From assembly GCF_005863245.1 (NCBI RefSeq), contig NZ_VBUT01000003.1, positions 620,001-684,000 of the forward strand: 64,000 nucleotides of DNA, in the 5' to 3' direction. Positions 38,200 through 46,865 of the stretch are shown here, one piece after another; position 1 is the first letter of the stretch, and the number at the start of each line of letters is the position of its first letter. The translations under genes were made by a program, and so were the position numbers. The DNA is from Nocardia cyriacigeorgica. GTDB taxonomy: Bacteria; Actinomycetota; Actinomycetes; Mycobacteriales; Mycobacteriaceae. Under the pieces are notes generated by a model. It saw nothing but the letters and a program-made list of their open reading frames with translations. It searched no databases and had not been told where the DNA came from.

Positions 38200-39174
38200 C
38201 TACCGGTTCGCACCGGGCCGCAGAATGATCTTGCCGAGCGGGGCGCGTGATTCGACCAGCTCATGCGCCTTGGCCGCGTCTTCGAGCGGAAGCGTCGTCT
38301 CGACGGCCGGAGCTAGTGCGTGGACCCGCTCGAGGATCTCGGCTCGATGGGGTGCCAGTCCCGCCAGCCAGGCCGGCCCCGCGCAGCCGATGAGGGTGAG
38401 CCCGCAGGTGAGCAGATCGCTCGCCGAGACCTGCGCCGGTGTGCCCGACAGCCAGCCGTAGCTGAGCATGCGGCCGCTGCCCGGGGTCATGGCGTCGAGC
38501 AGGCGCGCGGCGGACGAGCCGCCGAGAGAATCGAAGACGACGTCGATGGTGGCGTCACCGAGCACGGTGCGCAGGGTGTCGGTCCAGTGCTCGTCCCGAT
38601 GATCGAGTACCTCGGCGGCGCCGAGTTCGCCGGCCCGTTCCCGCTTGGCCGTATCGCCCGCGGTGGCGATCACCCGCGCCGCCCCGAACTGCCCGGCCAG
38701 CTGCACCAGATAGCTGCCGACGCCGGTCGCGCCCGCTTCTACGAGCACCGTCTCGGTGCCGGTGAGCCGGGCGGCCTTCAGCAGCGCGATCGCCACCGAT
38801 CCGCTCATCACCGCCGCCGCGGCATCATCGGCCGACACTCCCTCGGGGATGGGGGTCGCGGCATGGGCCGCTGCGCGAACGAACTCGGCGTAGGAGCCCG
38901 CCCCTGCCGTCTCCACCACCACGCGGCGCCCGAGCAGACTCGGATCCGCCCCGGCGCCGATCTCGACCACCTCGCCCGCCGCCTGGAATCCGAAGACGGC
39001 GGGAAGGTCGACGGCCATCGGGAAAACACCGGAGCGTAAGAGGGTTTCGGGGTAGAGGACCGGGATCGCCTCGGTGCGAATCAGTACTTCGCCCGCCCCT
39101 GGATGCGGCACGGGAACTTCGCGCGCGACCAGAACCTCGGGTCCACCGGTTCCCGTCATTACGATTGCCTGCAT
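38200..39174 (-). CDS. NADPH:quinone oxidoreductase-type zinc-less MDR protein
   Basis: This 324-residue medium-chain dehydrogenase/reductase belongs to the quinone oxidoreductase branch, with no zinc-ligand cysteines. It has a GroES-like N-domain (PHPGAGEVLIRTEAIPV) and a Rossmann domain with VEAGATGVGSYLVQLAG, the NADP-binding turn. It ends with DAAKAHELVESRAPLGKIIL, the classic QOR C-terminus. It probably reduces electrophilic enones or quinones. GGAG five bases before ATG 39174 sets the start. It diverges from a TetR gene across paired inverted operators. Confidence 0.88.
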   Translation of the reverse strand: MQAIVMTGTGGPEVLVAREVPVPHPGAGEVLIRTEAIPVLYPETLLRSGVFPMAVDLPAVFGFQAAGEVVEIGAGADPSLLGRRVVVETAGAGSYAEFVRAAAHAATPIPEGVSADDAAAAVMSGSVAIALLKAARLTGTETVLVEAGATGVGSYLVQLAGQFGAARVIATAGDTAKRERAGELGAAEVLDHRDEHWTDTLRTVLGDATIDVVFDSLGGSSAARLLDAMTPGSGRMLSYGWLSGTPAQVSASDLLTCGLTLIGCAGPAWLAGLAPHRAEILERVHALAPAVETTLPLEDAAKAHELVESRAPLGKIILRPGANR

Positions 39175-39188
39175 TGAAACTCCATAAT

Positions 39189-39203
39189 TTGACCGACAGT
39201 CCA
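39189..39203. promoter_or_regulatory. TetR-type operator, left half of pair
   Basis: TTGACCGACAGTCCA is 13 of 15 identical to the reverse complement of the second site at 39222-39236. It lies 14 bases upstream of the quinone oxidoreductase ATG. Confidence 0.5.
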
Positions 39204-39221
39204 CTTACCTCGCCGACGATA

Positions 39222-39236
39222 TGGACCGCCGGTCAA
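39222..39236. promoter_or_regulatory. TetR-type operator, right half of pair
   Basis: TGGACCGCCGGTCAA contains the perfect palindrome GACCG-C-CGGTC. It lies 21 bases before the TetR gene and 33 bp centre-to-centre from its partner. Confidence 0.5.
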
Positions 39237-39257
39237 CTTGTCAACGAAAGTGGTGCG

Positions 39258-39833
39258 ATGACCGACCGCCGTCCCGCCGAACGCGCGGATGCCGCGCGCA
39301 ACCGGCGCGCGATCCTCGACGCCACCAGGGCGCTGCTCGCCGAGCACGGCGCCGAGGCGATCACGATGGATCGGGTCGCCGCGGCGGCGGGCGTCGGGAA
39401 GGGGACCATCTTCCATCGTTTCGGCAACCGGGCCGGGCTGCTGCACGAGATGGTCGCCGAGAGTGCGTTGACGCTGATGGATGCGGTCAAGGAGGGTCCA
39501 CCGCCGCTGGGGCCCGGCGCACCGGCGGGGGAGCGGCTCATCGCCTTCTTCGACGCGATGGCACGGCTGGTGATCGACAACCTCGAGCTGATGACCGTCT
39601 ACCGCAACGAGCCCCCGCATCCGAGGACCGCAGAGTTCCACCGGTTCTGGTTCGACCACATCACCGCGCTGCTGCGTGCGGCGTGCCCCGACCTGGACGC
39701 CGAAATCGTCGGCCGGCTGCTGCTGGACAGCCTGGCCGGGCCGACCGTGCCCGATCTGGTGCGCTCGGGAGAGACCGATCGTGTGCTCGCCGCGGTGCGT
39801 GCGCTGACCGAATCGGTCTTACGGGGGCCGTGA
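39258..39833 (+). CDS. TetR-family regulator of the divergent oxidoreductase
   Basis: This 191-residue TetR repressor has its HTH at about residues 15-60 (RRAILDATRALLAEHGAEAITMDRVAAAAGVGKGTIFHRFGNRAGLL in standard order) and a C-terminal helical domain. ATG 39258 gives the usual short lead before the HTH; longer starts run through the operator region. The divergent layout and paired operators point to self-control and control of the adjacent quinone oxidoreductase, probably induced by that enzyme's substrate. Confidence 0.88.
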   Translation: MTDRRPAERADAARNRRAILDATRALLAEHGAEAITMDRVAAAAGVGKGTIFHRFGNRAGLLHEMVAESALTLMDAVKEGPPPLGPGAPAGERLIAFFDAMARLVIDNLELMTVYRNEPPHPRTAEFHRFWFDHITALLRAACPDLDAEIVGRLLLDSLAGPTVPDLVRSGETDRVLAAVRALTESVLRGP

Positions 39834-40031
39834 CAATTCGCGGACCCGCGCGCTTCGGTGCTGCGCCGGATTGGGTGCCGACGCCCGTGATCCGCGCCGC
39901 GCTGTGAGTTTTCCGGCGCTGCGGGCGTGCCGCAGGCCCGGCGCTGGACGGCGCCGCGAGTGCTGCGGTCAACGGGTTCGGCTGCTCGGCGCGGCGGCGG
40001 AGGTCCGGCGGGCCGATGCGGCGCCGCGGAC

Positions 40032-40745
40032 TCAGTGTGGCGCCAGGATGGCGTCGAAGCGTTGATCGGCCAGGTCGAGCTGTTCGAGGATATGCACCTT
40101 GACGTGCTCGGCGAGCGGGGTGTCCGCCCGCAATACCAGGTCCCGGTAGACGTCGGTGAGCGGCCGGTATTTCGTGGCGAGTTTGTGCAGCACCGGGCCG
40201 GTGGCGTACAGGATGCCCACGCCGTTGTCGGTGAAGTCCGACAGCTTCACGACCCGCGCCCACGGCGCACGCCCGAGTGAATCGGTGACGTGCTCGCGGT
40301 ACTGCTCATGGCGGTCGCGGGTGGGGTCGGGGGCCGGATTGGTCACCGCGGCAACGATGTCGGAGACCCGTGGACCGAATCGGTCGGCGAGCACGGCCAG
40401 CGCGGCCGATGTCGGCGACGCCGATCCCGGGCCTGCCAGTTCGGCGGGGTGGTCTTCGACCGAGTCGTGCAGCAGCCCGGCGATCACCACCTCGGTATCG
40501 CGCACCTCGTAGTGGCTGGCGATCCGAATCGCCACGCGCAGTAGGTGATTTATGTACGGCTCGCGCCCGTATCGGTCGTCGCGGTGCAGTTCGGTGGCCA
40601 AGTCGAGTGCGGTCGTGAGCTGCTCGGCGCCGGGTAGTTCCGCCGTCTCCAACGCGAATCGGCCGCGCAGGCCGTCCTCACCGTACACATCGCTGATCGT
40701 GTGCAGCGGCATCACCGCCAGCACCCCCGCCCCAGGATCATTCAT
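40032..40745 (-). CDS. RelA/SpoT-type HD-domain hydrolase (small alarmone hydrolase-like)
   Basis: This 237-residue protein consists of an HD domain very close in pattern to the (p)ppGpp hydrolase domain of RelA/SpoT. It shows REPYINHLLRVA (H67), GLLHDSVEDH (H93-D94 and E97-D98, the HDxxED signature), FGPRVSDIVAAVT, and VVKLSDFTDN in the place of KLADRLHN. No synthetase, TGS or ACT domain is present. It may hydrolyse alarmones or a related nucleotide, like Mesh1-type small hydrolases. A TACATT -10 ends 6 bases before the ATG, so the mRNA is probably leaderless. Confidence 0.75.
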   Translation of the reverse strand: MNDPGAGVLAVMPLHTISDVYGEDGLRGRFALETAELPGAEQLTTALDLATELHRDDRYGREPYINHLLRVAIRIASHYEVRDTEVVIAGLLHDSVEDHPAELAGPGSASPTSAALAVLADRFGPRVSDIVAAVTNPAPDPTRDRHEQYREHVTDSLGRAPWARVVKLSDFTDNGVGILYATGPVLHKLATKYRPLTDVYRDLVLRADTPLAEHVKVHILEQLDLADQRFDAILAPH

Positions 40746-40751
40746 GGAGCA

Positions 40752-40757
40752 AATGTA
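40752..40757 (-). promoter_or_regulatory. -10 hexamer for the leaderless HD hydrolase gene
   Basis: TACATT on the minus strand ends 6 bases before ATG 40745. No ribosome binding site is visible. Confidence 0.5.
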
Positions 40758-40851
40758 GCGGCAGGGTACGACACTGTGCTGTGGCCGCCGCCACGTTTCG
40801 GTTGCCGAACTCGGTGAGTACGCCCCGCCGGGTGAGCTCGGCGGCGCGACC

Positions 40852-41478
40852 TCAGCGCACGTTGCGCGGACGGAACTGAATGCTGATGCGGGGTCCGACG
40901 GGTTTGCGCGTCTTCGGGACCGCGTGCTCCCAGGTGCGCTGACAGGATCCGCCCATAACGAACAGATCGCCATGGCCTGGATGGAAGCGCAGACTCGCAC
41001 CGCCGCCCTTGGGGCGCAACAGCAATGGGCGCGGCGCGCCCAGCGACACGATGGCGACCATGGTGTCGTGGCGGGCTCCGCGTCCGATGGTGTCGCCGTG
41101 CCAGGCGACGCTGTCGCGCCCGTCGCGGTAGAAGCACAACCCGGCCGTGCGGAAAGGCTCGCCCAGCTCGGCCCGGTAATGCTCGGTGAGGGCTTCGCGG
41201 GCCTGATCGAGTAGCGGGTCCGGCAGCGCCTCGGCTTCGTCGTAGAAGCACAGCAGCCGCGGCACATCGACCACCCGGTCGTACATCGGCCGCCGCTCGG
41301 CCTGCCACGGCACCGAGGACGCCAGCTGCTCGAACAGCTCGTCGGCCCCGCGGAGCCAGCCCGGCAGCTGGTCCACCCAGGCTCCCGCGGACAGCGGGGT
41401 GCGGCGCACCCCCGACAGCGGCGCCAATCCGCTCCCGCCGAGCCCGTCGAGCAGCGATCCCTGCAACGGCATGGTCAT
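40852..41478 (-). CDS. AlkB-like 2-oxoglutarate/Fe(II) dioxygenase
   Basis: This 208-residue oxidative demethylase probably repairs alkylated bases in DNA or RNA. The nucleotide-recognition lid includes RPMYDRVVDVPRLLCFYDE. The iron ligands are His and Asp in WHGD and the distal His in WEHAVPK, with the 2-oxoglutarate Arg pair in RISIQFRPRNVR. The HxD...H...RxxxxxR order is complete. ATG 41478 lies 7 bases after a TAGGCT -10 without a ribosome site, and a LexA-like box sits just upstream. The HD hydrolase follows 107 bases downstream on the same strand with its own -10. Confidence 0.87.
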   Translation of the reverse strand: MTMPLQGSLLDGLGGSGLAPLSGVRRTPLSAGAWVDQLPGWLRGADELFEQLASSVPWQAERRPMYDRVVDVPRLLCFYDEAEALPDPLLDQAREALTEHYRAELGEPFRTAGLCFYRDGRDSVAWHGDTIGRGARHDTMVAIVSLGAPRPLLLRPKGGGASLRFHPGHGDLFVMGGSCQRTWEHAVPKTRKPVGPRISIQFRPRNVR

Positions 41479-41485
41479 GCGACAG

Positions 41486-41491
41486 AGCCTA
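41486..41491 (-). promoter_or_regulatory. -10 hexamer for the leaderless AlkB-like gene
   Basis: TAGGCT on the minus strand ends 7 bases before ATG 41478, identical in sequence to the alaS -10. Confidence 0.6.
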
Positions 41492-41498
41492 ACGCCAT

Positions 41499-41514
41499 TC
41501 GAACATATGTGCTA
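41499..41514. promoter_or_regulatory. Degenerate LexA-like box upstream of the AlkB-like gene
   Basis: TCGAACATATGTGCTA matches TCGAAC-N4-GTTCGA at 10 of 12 positions, with one perfect half-site. It lies 8 bases upstream of the -10, where a bound repressor would block the promoter. Confidence 0.45.
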
Positions 41515-41603
41515 GCGACCTGGGTGCATACCCTATCCGCCGGGCCCGCGTCCGTCGCCGGATGGTCGAATGGGCTCTTCGTGCTTGATCCGGAGGGAGT
41601 TCC

Positions 41604-43082
41604 ATGGCCGTGCTACAGAGCGACGGGGGTTCGGGGGACAACGGGAATCCGGCAGGGGGAACGGAGGGGCCCGGGCATCTGAGTCGCCAACTGGCCAACC
41701 GGCACATTCAGCTGATCGCGATCGGCGGCGCCATCGGCACCGGCCTGTTCATGGGCTCGGGTAAGACGATTTCGCTGGCCGGGCCGTCGGTGATCCTCGT
41801 CTACATGATCATCGGGTTCTTCCTGTTCTTCGTCATGCGGGCGATGGGCGAACTGCTGCTGTCGAACTCCGAGTACAAATCGTTCAGCGATTTCGCCGGT
41901 GATCTGCTCGGCCCGTGGGCGGGGTTCTTCACCGGATGGACCTACTGGTTCTGCTGGGTCGTCACCGGTATCGCCGACGTGGTCGCGATCGCCGGCTACG
42001 TCGCCTACTGGTGGCCGGACCTGCCGCTGTGGATTCCCGCGCTGGTCTGCATCGCGGTGCTGCTGGTGCTGAACCTGCCCACCGTGCGCGCGTTCGGCGA
42101 GACCGAGTTCTGGTTCGCGTTGATCAAGGTGATCGCCATCGGCGCGCTGATCGTCACCGGTCTGGTGATGGTGCTGACCGGCTTCACCGGCGACAGCGGC
42201 AGCACCGCATCGATCGCGAACCTGTGGAACGACGGCGGCTTCTTCCCGATGGGCCCGATGGGATTCGTCGCGGGCTTCCAGATCGCGGTCTTCGCCTTCG
42301 TCGGCATCGAGCTGGTCGGCACCACCGCGGCCGAGGCCAAGGACCCGGAGCGGACCCTGCCGCGCGCGGTGAACTCCATTCCGGTGCGCGTGCTGCTGTT
42401 CTATGTGGGCGCGCTGATCGTCATCTGCGCGGTGACGCCGTGGCGGGAGGTCTCGGCCGACGAGAGCCCGTTCGTGGCGATGTTCAGCCTGGCCGGGCTC
42501 GGGATCGCGGCGAGCGTGGTGAACTTCGTCGTGCTCACCAGCGCCACCTCGAGTGCGAACTCGGGTATCTACTCCACCTCGCGCATGGTCTACGGCCTCG
42601 CCGGTGACGGCGACGCCCCCGCCATCTTCGGCAAGCTCTCGCCGCGCCGAGTGCCGGCCAACGCGCTGCGTTTCTCGTGCGCGTTCCTGATGATCGGCGT
42701 GGTGCTGCTGTATGCGGGCCAGTCGATCGTGGAGGCGTTCACCGTGGTGACCACGATCTCGTCGCTGTGCTTCATGTTCGTGTGGACCATGATCCTGGCC
42801 AGCTACCTCGCCTTCCGCCGCCGTCGCCCGCACCTGCACGAGGCATCGAACTTCAAGATGCCCGGCGGTATCCCGATGGTCTGGGCGGTGCTCGCCTTCT
42901 TCGTGTTCCTGATCTGGGCACTCACCCAGGAATCCGACACCTTGCAGGCCCTGCTGGTGACGCCGATCTGGTTCGCGGTACTGGGCCTGGCGTACCTGGT
43001 TGTCCGGCGCAGTCCGCACCACAAGGCCCTGCGCGATCAGCATCGCGACAAGGTCCTCGCCGAAACCTCGGCACTGGGCTGA
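41604..43082 (+). CDS. cycA: APC-family amino acid permease, CycA-like
   Basis: This 492-residue inner-membrane permease has 12 predicted TM helices. The N-terminal signature RHIQLIAIGGAIGTGLFMGSGKTI and the region GFFLFFVMRAMGELLLSNSEYKSF closely follow CycA, the D-alanine/D-serine/glycine:proton symporter. PEAKDPERTLP-type loop sequence (AEAKDPERTLPRAVNSIP) is also conserved. A Gly-rich N-terminus of about 30 residues is cytoplasmic. GGAGGG lies before the ATG. Substrate identity is inferred; other amino acids are possible. A strong hairpin follows. Confidence 0.85.
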   Translation: MAVLQSDGGSGDNGNPAGGTEGPGHLSRQLANRHIQLIAIGGAIGTGLFMGSGKTISLAGPSVILVYMIIGFFLFFVMRAMGELLLSNSEYKSFSDFAGDLLGPWAGFFTGWTYWFCWVVTGIADVVAIAGYVAYWWPDLPLWIPALVCIAVLLVLNLPTVRAFGETEFWFALIKVIAIGALIVTGLVMVLTGFTGDSGSTASIANLWNDGGFFPMGPMGFVAGFQIAVFAFVGIELVGTTAAEAKDPERTLPRAVNSIPVRVLLFYVGALIVICAVTPWREVSADESPFVAMFSLAGLGIAASVVNFVVLTSATSSANSGIYSTSRMVYGLAGDGDAPAIFGKLSPRRVPANALRFSCAFLMIGVVLLYAGQSIVEAFTVVTTISSLCFMFVWTMILASYLAFRRRRPHLHEASNFKMPGGIPMVWAVLAFFVFLIWALTQESDTLQALLVTPIWFAVLGLAYLVVRRSPHHKALRDQHRDKVLAETSALG

Positions 43083-43116
43083 TCGGCGGCTCGCCGTCAT
43101 CGGCGCGGCAATCCCT

Positions 43117-43155
43117 CGAGTGTGGGGTCGGGACCCTGGTGCGACCCCACACTCG
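43117..43155 (+). terminator. Terminator hairpin after the permease gene
   Basis: A perfect 14-bp stem CGAGTGTGGGGTCG / CGACCCCACACTCG has an 11-base loop, 34 bases past the stop. It separates the accessory block from the pyrimidine operon and lacks a U tract. Confidence 0.75.
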
Positions 43156-43361
43156 TGTCGGCGGGTGTGCGACCGGCGCTGTCGCGGTCCGGTTTCCGCG
43201 TCGCTGAGGCAAGGTCCCCTGTCCGTCGCCGCGCGCGATGTCCACACCGGCTCGGCCATGCGTTATCGGGCTCACACCACGGGCCGAGCCGGTACTCGGT
43301 GTCCCCGCTCACATCCGCTTATCCACCCCTCACCTGGTGAAAAGCCGCCGCGGCGGGCTGA

Positions 43362-43367
43362 TAGGCT
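43362..43367 (+). promoter_or_regulatory. -10 hexamer of the pyrimidine operon
   Basis: TAGGCT fits TANNNT and would start a leader of about 50 bases that contains the PyrR-type element. The 43156-43361 stretch upstream shows no gene. Confidence 0.5.
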
Positions 43368-43381
43368 GCTCGGCGTAAGAC

Positions 43382-43419
43382 ATCCTTTAACGGACCGTCC
43401 GGTGAGGCGGGGAAGGAGG
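43382..43419 (+). promoter_or_regulatory. PyrR-type RNA element covering the pyrR ribosome site
   Basis: The leader contains GTCCGGTGAGGCGGG, close to the UCCAGAGAGGCU core of Bacillus PyrR-binding loops. CCTTT at 43384-43388 can pair with the Shine-Dalgarno AAGGAGG at 43413-43419. UMP-bound PyrR would therefore hold the ribosome site closed, the translational repression mode known in mycobacteria. Confidence 0.75.
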
Positions 43420-43424
43420 TCGGG

Positions 43425-44099
43425 ATGGCTGTGCCCGAAGAACGGGCAGCCGCGTCCGGCGCTGCCGAAGCGACGTCGGCGGGCAGCGGCGACGCCGCCG
43501 GGGCAACCGGCCCCTCGGAGCGTCACACTCCGGCATGGGTAGCGGCGGGACGGGAACTGTTGTCTCCCTCCGACGTCGGCCGCACCATCGCGCGCATCGC
43601 GCATCAGATCATCGAGAAGACCGCCCTGGATTCGGGCGACCCCGCCGCGCCCCGCGTGGTGCTGATCGGCATCCCGACCCGCGGCACCACCCTGGCGGCC
43701 CGGCTCGCGGACAAGATCGAGGAATTCTCCGGCGTCCGCCCCGCGCTCGGCTCGCTCGACATCACCCTCTACCGCGACGACCTGCGCAGTCGCCCGCATC
43801 GTCCGCTGGAACGCACCTCGGTGCCCGAGGGCGGCATCGAGGACGCGCTCGTCGTCCTCGTCGACGACGTGCTGTTCTCCGGCCGCACCGTGCGCTCGGC
43901 CCTCGACGGCCTGCGCGACCTCGGCCGTCCCCGCGCCGTGCAGCTCGCGGTGCTCGTCGACCGCGGTCACCGCGAACTGCCGATCCGCGCCGACTTCGTC
44001 GGCAAGAACGTGCCGACCGCCCGCACCGAGGACATCTCGGTGCTGCTCACCGAACACGACGGCCGCGACGGTGTGTACCTGCACCAGGAGGAAGCGTGA
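43425..44099 (+). CDS. pyrR: Pyrimidine operon regulator PyrR
   Basis: This 224-residue phosphoribosyltransferase-fold RNA-binding regulator senses UMP/UTP and has some uracil phosphoribosyltransferase activity. The PRPP motif is [18 protein letters not shown]; other landmarks are [14 protein letters not shown] and [10 protein letters not shown]. About 35 Ala/Gly-rich residues precede the usual PyrR start at [20 protein letters not shown]. The ATG is fixed by AAGGAGG, which is itself inside the RNA element. It is coupled to pyrB by a GTGA overlap. Confidence 0.95.
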   Translation: MAVPEERAAASGAAEATSAGSGDAAGATGPSERHTPAWVAAGRELLSPSDVGRTIARIAHQIIEKTALDSGDPAAPRVVLIGIPTRGTTLAARLADKIEEFSGVRPALGSLDITLYRDDLRSRPHRPLERTSVPEGGIEDALVVLVDDVLFSGRTVRSALDGLRDLGRPRAVQLAVLVDRGHRELPIRADFVGKNVPTARTEDISVLLTEHDGRDGVYLHQEEA

Positions 44100-45052
44100 G
44101 GCATCTACTGACGGTCGCCGACCTGAGTCGCGACGTCGCCACCGAATTGCTGGACGAGGCCGAACGTTTCGAACAGGCGCTGCTCGGTCGCGAGGTGCAC
44201 AAGCTGCCCACCCTGCGCGGGCGCACCGTGATGACGGTGTTCTTCGAGAACTCCACCCGCACCCGCGTCTCGTTCGAGGTCGCGGGCAAGTGGATGAGCG
44301 CCGACGTCATCAACGTCAGCGCCAGCAGCTCCTCGGTCGCCAAGGGCGAATCGCTACGCGATACCGCGCTGACCCTGCACGCCGCCGGCGCCGACGCGCT
44401 GATCGTGCGCCATCCGGCCTCGGGTGCGGCGCATCAGATCGCGCGCTGGTTCGAGGACTGGGCGCTCACCACCGGCGGATCGGTCCCCGCGGTCATCAAC
44501 GCCGGCGACGGCACCCACCAGCACCCCACCCAGGCCCTGCTGGACGCGCTCACGCTGCGCCAGCGACTCGGCACCATCGAGGGCAGGCGCGTGGTGATCG
44601 TCGGCGACATCCTGCACAGCCGGGTCGCCCGCTCCAACGCCTTCCTGCTGTCCACGCTCGGCGCGGAAGTGGTGCTGGTCGCGCCGCGCACTCTGCTGCC
44701 GACCGGTGTGGAGGGCTGGCCGGTGCGGGTCTCGCACAGCCTCGACGCCGAACTGCCCGGCGCCGACGCGGTGCTGATGCTGCGGGTGCAGGCCGAACGG
44801 ATGAACGGCGGGTTCTTCCCGTCGGCCCGCGAGTACGCGGTGAATTACGGCCTGTCCGAACGCAGGCTGGCGCTGCTGGACGAGCACGCGGTGGTGCTGC
44901 ACCCGGGCCCGATGCTGCGCGGTATGGAAATCGCGTCGTCGGTGGCGGATTCGCCCAGGGCCGCGGTGCTGCAACAGGTGACGAACGGAGTGCATATGCG
45001 AATGGCGGTGCTGTTCCGGCTGCTGGTGGGGACTCAGGAGGCCGTGGCGTGA
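44096..45052 (+). CDS. pyrB: Aspartate carbamoyltransferase catalytic subunit
   Basis: This 318-residue enzyme joins carbamoyl phosphate and aspartate, the first committed pyrimidine step. The carbamoyl-phosphate site is [12 protein letters not shown], the [10 protein letters not shown] loop reaches across subunits, and [17 protein letters not shown] and [12 protein letters not shown] complete the active site. No pyrI regulatory gene is present, so control is through PyrR. Starts (GTG) and stops overlap both neighbours by 4 bases. Confidence 0.97.
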   Translation: MRHLLTVADLSRDVATELLDEAERFEQALLGREVHKLPTLRGRTVMTVFFENSTRTRVSFEVAGKWMSADVINVSASSSSVAKGESLRDTALTLHAAGADALIVRHPASGAAHQIARWFEDWALTTGGSVPAVINAGDGTHQHPTQALLDALTLRQRLGTIEGRRVVIVGDILHSRVARSNAFLLSTLGAEVVLVAPRTLLPTGVEGWPVRVSHSLDAELPGADAVLMLRVQAERMNGGFFPSAREYAVNYGLSERRLALLDEHAVVLHPGPMLRGMEIASSVADSPRAAVLQQVTNGVHMRMAVLFRLLVGTQEAVA

Positions 45053-46371
45053 GCGACTCCGTTTTGCTGAAGGGCGTGCTCGTCTACGGCGAGGGCGAGC
45101 CGGTGGACGTGCTCGTCGCCGACGGTGAGATCCGCGATATCGCCACCGATCTGGGTGTCATCGACGGCGCCGAGATCATCGACGGCACGGGCCAGGTCCT
45201 GCTGCCCGGCTTCGTCGACCTGCACACCCACCTGCGCGAACCCGGCCGCGAGGACACCGAGACCATCGAGTCCGGTTCCGCCGCCGCCGCACTCGGCGGC
45301 TACACCGCGGTCTTCGCGATGGCCAACACCAACCCGGTGGCCGATTCGCATGTGGTCACCGACCATGTGTGGCGGCGCGGGCAGGAGGTCGGCCTGGTCG
45401 ACGTCTACCCGGTCGGCGCCGTCACCGTCGGCCTGGAAGGCAAGCAGCTCGCCGAGATGGGCACCATGGCCGCCGGAATCGGCGCGGTGCGCATGTTCTC
45501 CGACGACGGTCACTGCGTCTACGACCCGCTGATCATGCGGCGCGCCCTGGAGTACGCGAACTCGCTCGGGGTGCTGATCGCCCAGCATGCCGAGGAGCCG
45601 CGGCTCACCGTCGGCGCCGTCGCGCACGAGGGCCCGACCGCCGCCCGCCTGGGCCTGGCCGGCTGGCCGCGCGCCGCGGAGGAATCCATCGTCGCCCGCG
45701 ACGCGCTGCTGGCCCGTGACGCCGGCGCCCGCGTCCACATCTGCCACGCCTCCACCGCCGGCACCGTGGAGTTGGTCAAATGGGCCAAGTCGCAGGGCAT
45801 CGCGATCACCGCCGAGGTCACCCCGCATCATCTGCTGCTCGACGATTCGCGGCTGGAAACCTACGACGCGGTCAACAAGGTGAATCCGCCGCTGCGCGAG
45901 GCCTCCGATGCCGTCGCGCTGCGGCAGGCGCTGGCGGAAGGCATCGTCGACTGCGTCGCCACCGACCACGCCCCGCACGCCGAACAGGACAAGTGCTGCG
46001 AATTCGCTGCCGCCCGCCCCGGCATGCTCGGGCTCGAGACGGCGCTGTCGATCGTGGTGGAGACCATGGTCCGCCCGGGTCTGCTGGATTGGCGCGGGGT
46101 AGCGAAGGTGATGAGTGAGCGGCCCGCCGAGATCGTCGGGCTCGATGAGCACGGCAGGCCCATCGCGGTCGGTGAACCGGCGAACCTGGTGCTGGTCGAC
46201 CCGGACGCCAGCTGGACGGTGCGGGCGAAGGAACTCGCCAGCATCTCCGACAACACCCCGTACCAGGACATGACGCTGCCCGCTCGGGTCACCACCACCC
46301 TGCTGCGCGGCCGGATCACCGCCCGCGACGGTGTGGCGGCGTCGCCGGCGCGCAGCGGAGGGCAGTCGTAA
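45049..46371 (+). CDS. pyrC: Dihydroorotase
   Basis: This 440-residue class I zinc amidohydrolase cyclises carbamoyl aspartate to dihydroorotate. The metal ligands lie in [10 protein letters not shown], in HAEEPRL and HICHASTAG, and in VATDHAPH. The substrate loop [10 protein letters not shown] is present. GTG 45049 overlaps the pyrB stop. It overlaps the following small membrane-protein gene by one base (TAATG). Confidence 0.96.
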   Translation: MSDSVLLKGVLVYGEGEPVDVLVADGEIRDIATDLGVIDGAEIIDGTGQVLLPGFVDLHTHLREPGREDTETIESGSAAAALGGYTAVFAMANTNPVADSHVVTDHVWRRGQEVGLVDVYPVGAVTVGLEGKQLAEMGTMAAGIGAVRMFSDDGHCVYDPLIMRRALEYANSLGVLIAQHAEEPRLTVGAVAHEGPTAARLGLAGWPRAAEESIVARDALLARDAGARVHICHASTAGTVELVKWAKSQGIAITAEVTPHHLLLDDSRLETYDAVNKVNPPLREASDAVALRQALAEGIVDCVATDHAPHAEQDKCCEFAAARPGMLGLETALSIVVETMVRPGLLDWRGVAKVMSERPAEIVGLDEHGRPIAVGEPANLVLVDPDASWTVRAKELASISDNTPYQDMTLPARVTTTLLRGRITARDGVAASPARSGGQS

Positions 46372-46865
46372 TGGAACGCACATTGTGGGTGGTCGGGCTG
46401 GCGCTGCTGTGGGCCGTGCTGATCTACCTGATGTACCGGGGCTGGCAGAACCGGGCCGCCCGGCAGGCCGAGCGCATCGGCGAACTGCCGCCGGTGCCGC
46501 AGGAACTGGGCGCTCAGCTGCTCGAACCGACCACCGGCCTCTATCTCGGCAGCACCATGGCGCCGAGCTGGCAGGACCGGATCGCGGTCGGCGACCTGGG
46601 CTTCCGGGCCAATGCCGAACTCACCCGGTTCGAGAAAGGCATCCTGCTCGAGCGCGATGGCGCGTCGGTGATCTGGATCCCGCAGGAATCGATCACCGCG
46701 GTGCGCACCGAACGCGGGCACGCGGGCAAGGTGATGACAGAAGATGGTGTGCTGGTGATTCGCTGGAAGCTGCCGACCGGGACCGAGATCGACACCGGAT
46801 TCCGAGGAGACGACAAGACGGTGTATCCGGCGTGGGCACAGATGACGACGGGAGACGAGGGATGA
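46371..46865 (+). CDS. Single-TM PH-like protein embedded in the pyr operon
   Basis: This 164-residue protein is the counterpart of M. tuberculosis Rv1382, always between pyrC and carA in this lineage. One N-terminal TM helix (about residues 5-22) is followed by a cytoplasmic domain with a PH-like pattern ([57 protein letters not shown]). Its role in pyrimidine metabolism is unknown. It overlaps pyrC by 1 base and carA by 4, so it is made in step with the enzymes. Confidence 0.85.
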   Translation: MERTLWVVGLALLWAVLIYLMYRGWQNRAARQAERIGELPPVPQELGAQLLEPTTGLYLGSTMAPSWQDRIAVGDLGFRANAELTRFEKGILLERDGASVIWIPQESITAVRTERGHAGKVMTEDGVLVIRWKLPTGTEIDTGFRGDDKTVYPAWAQMTTGDEG

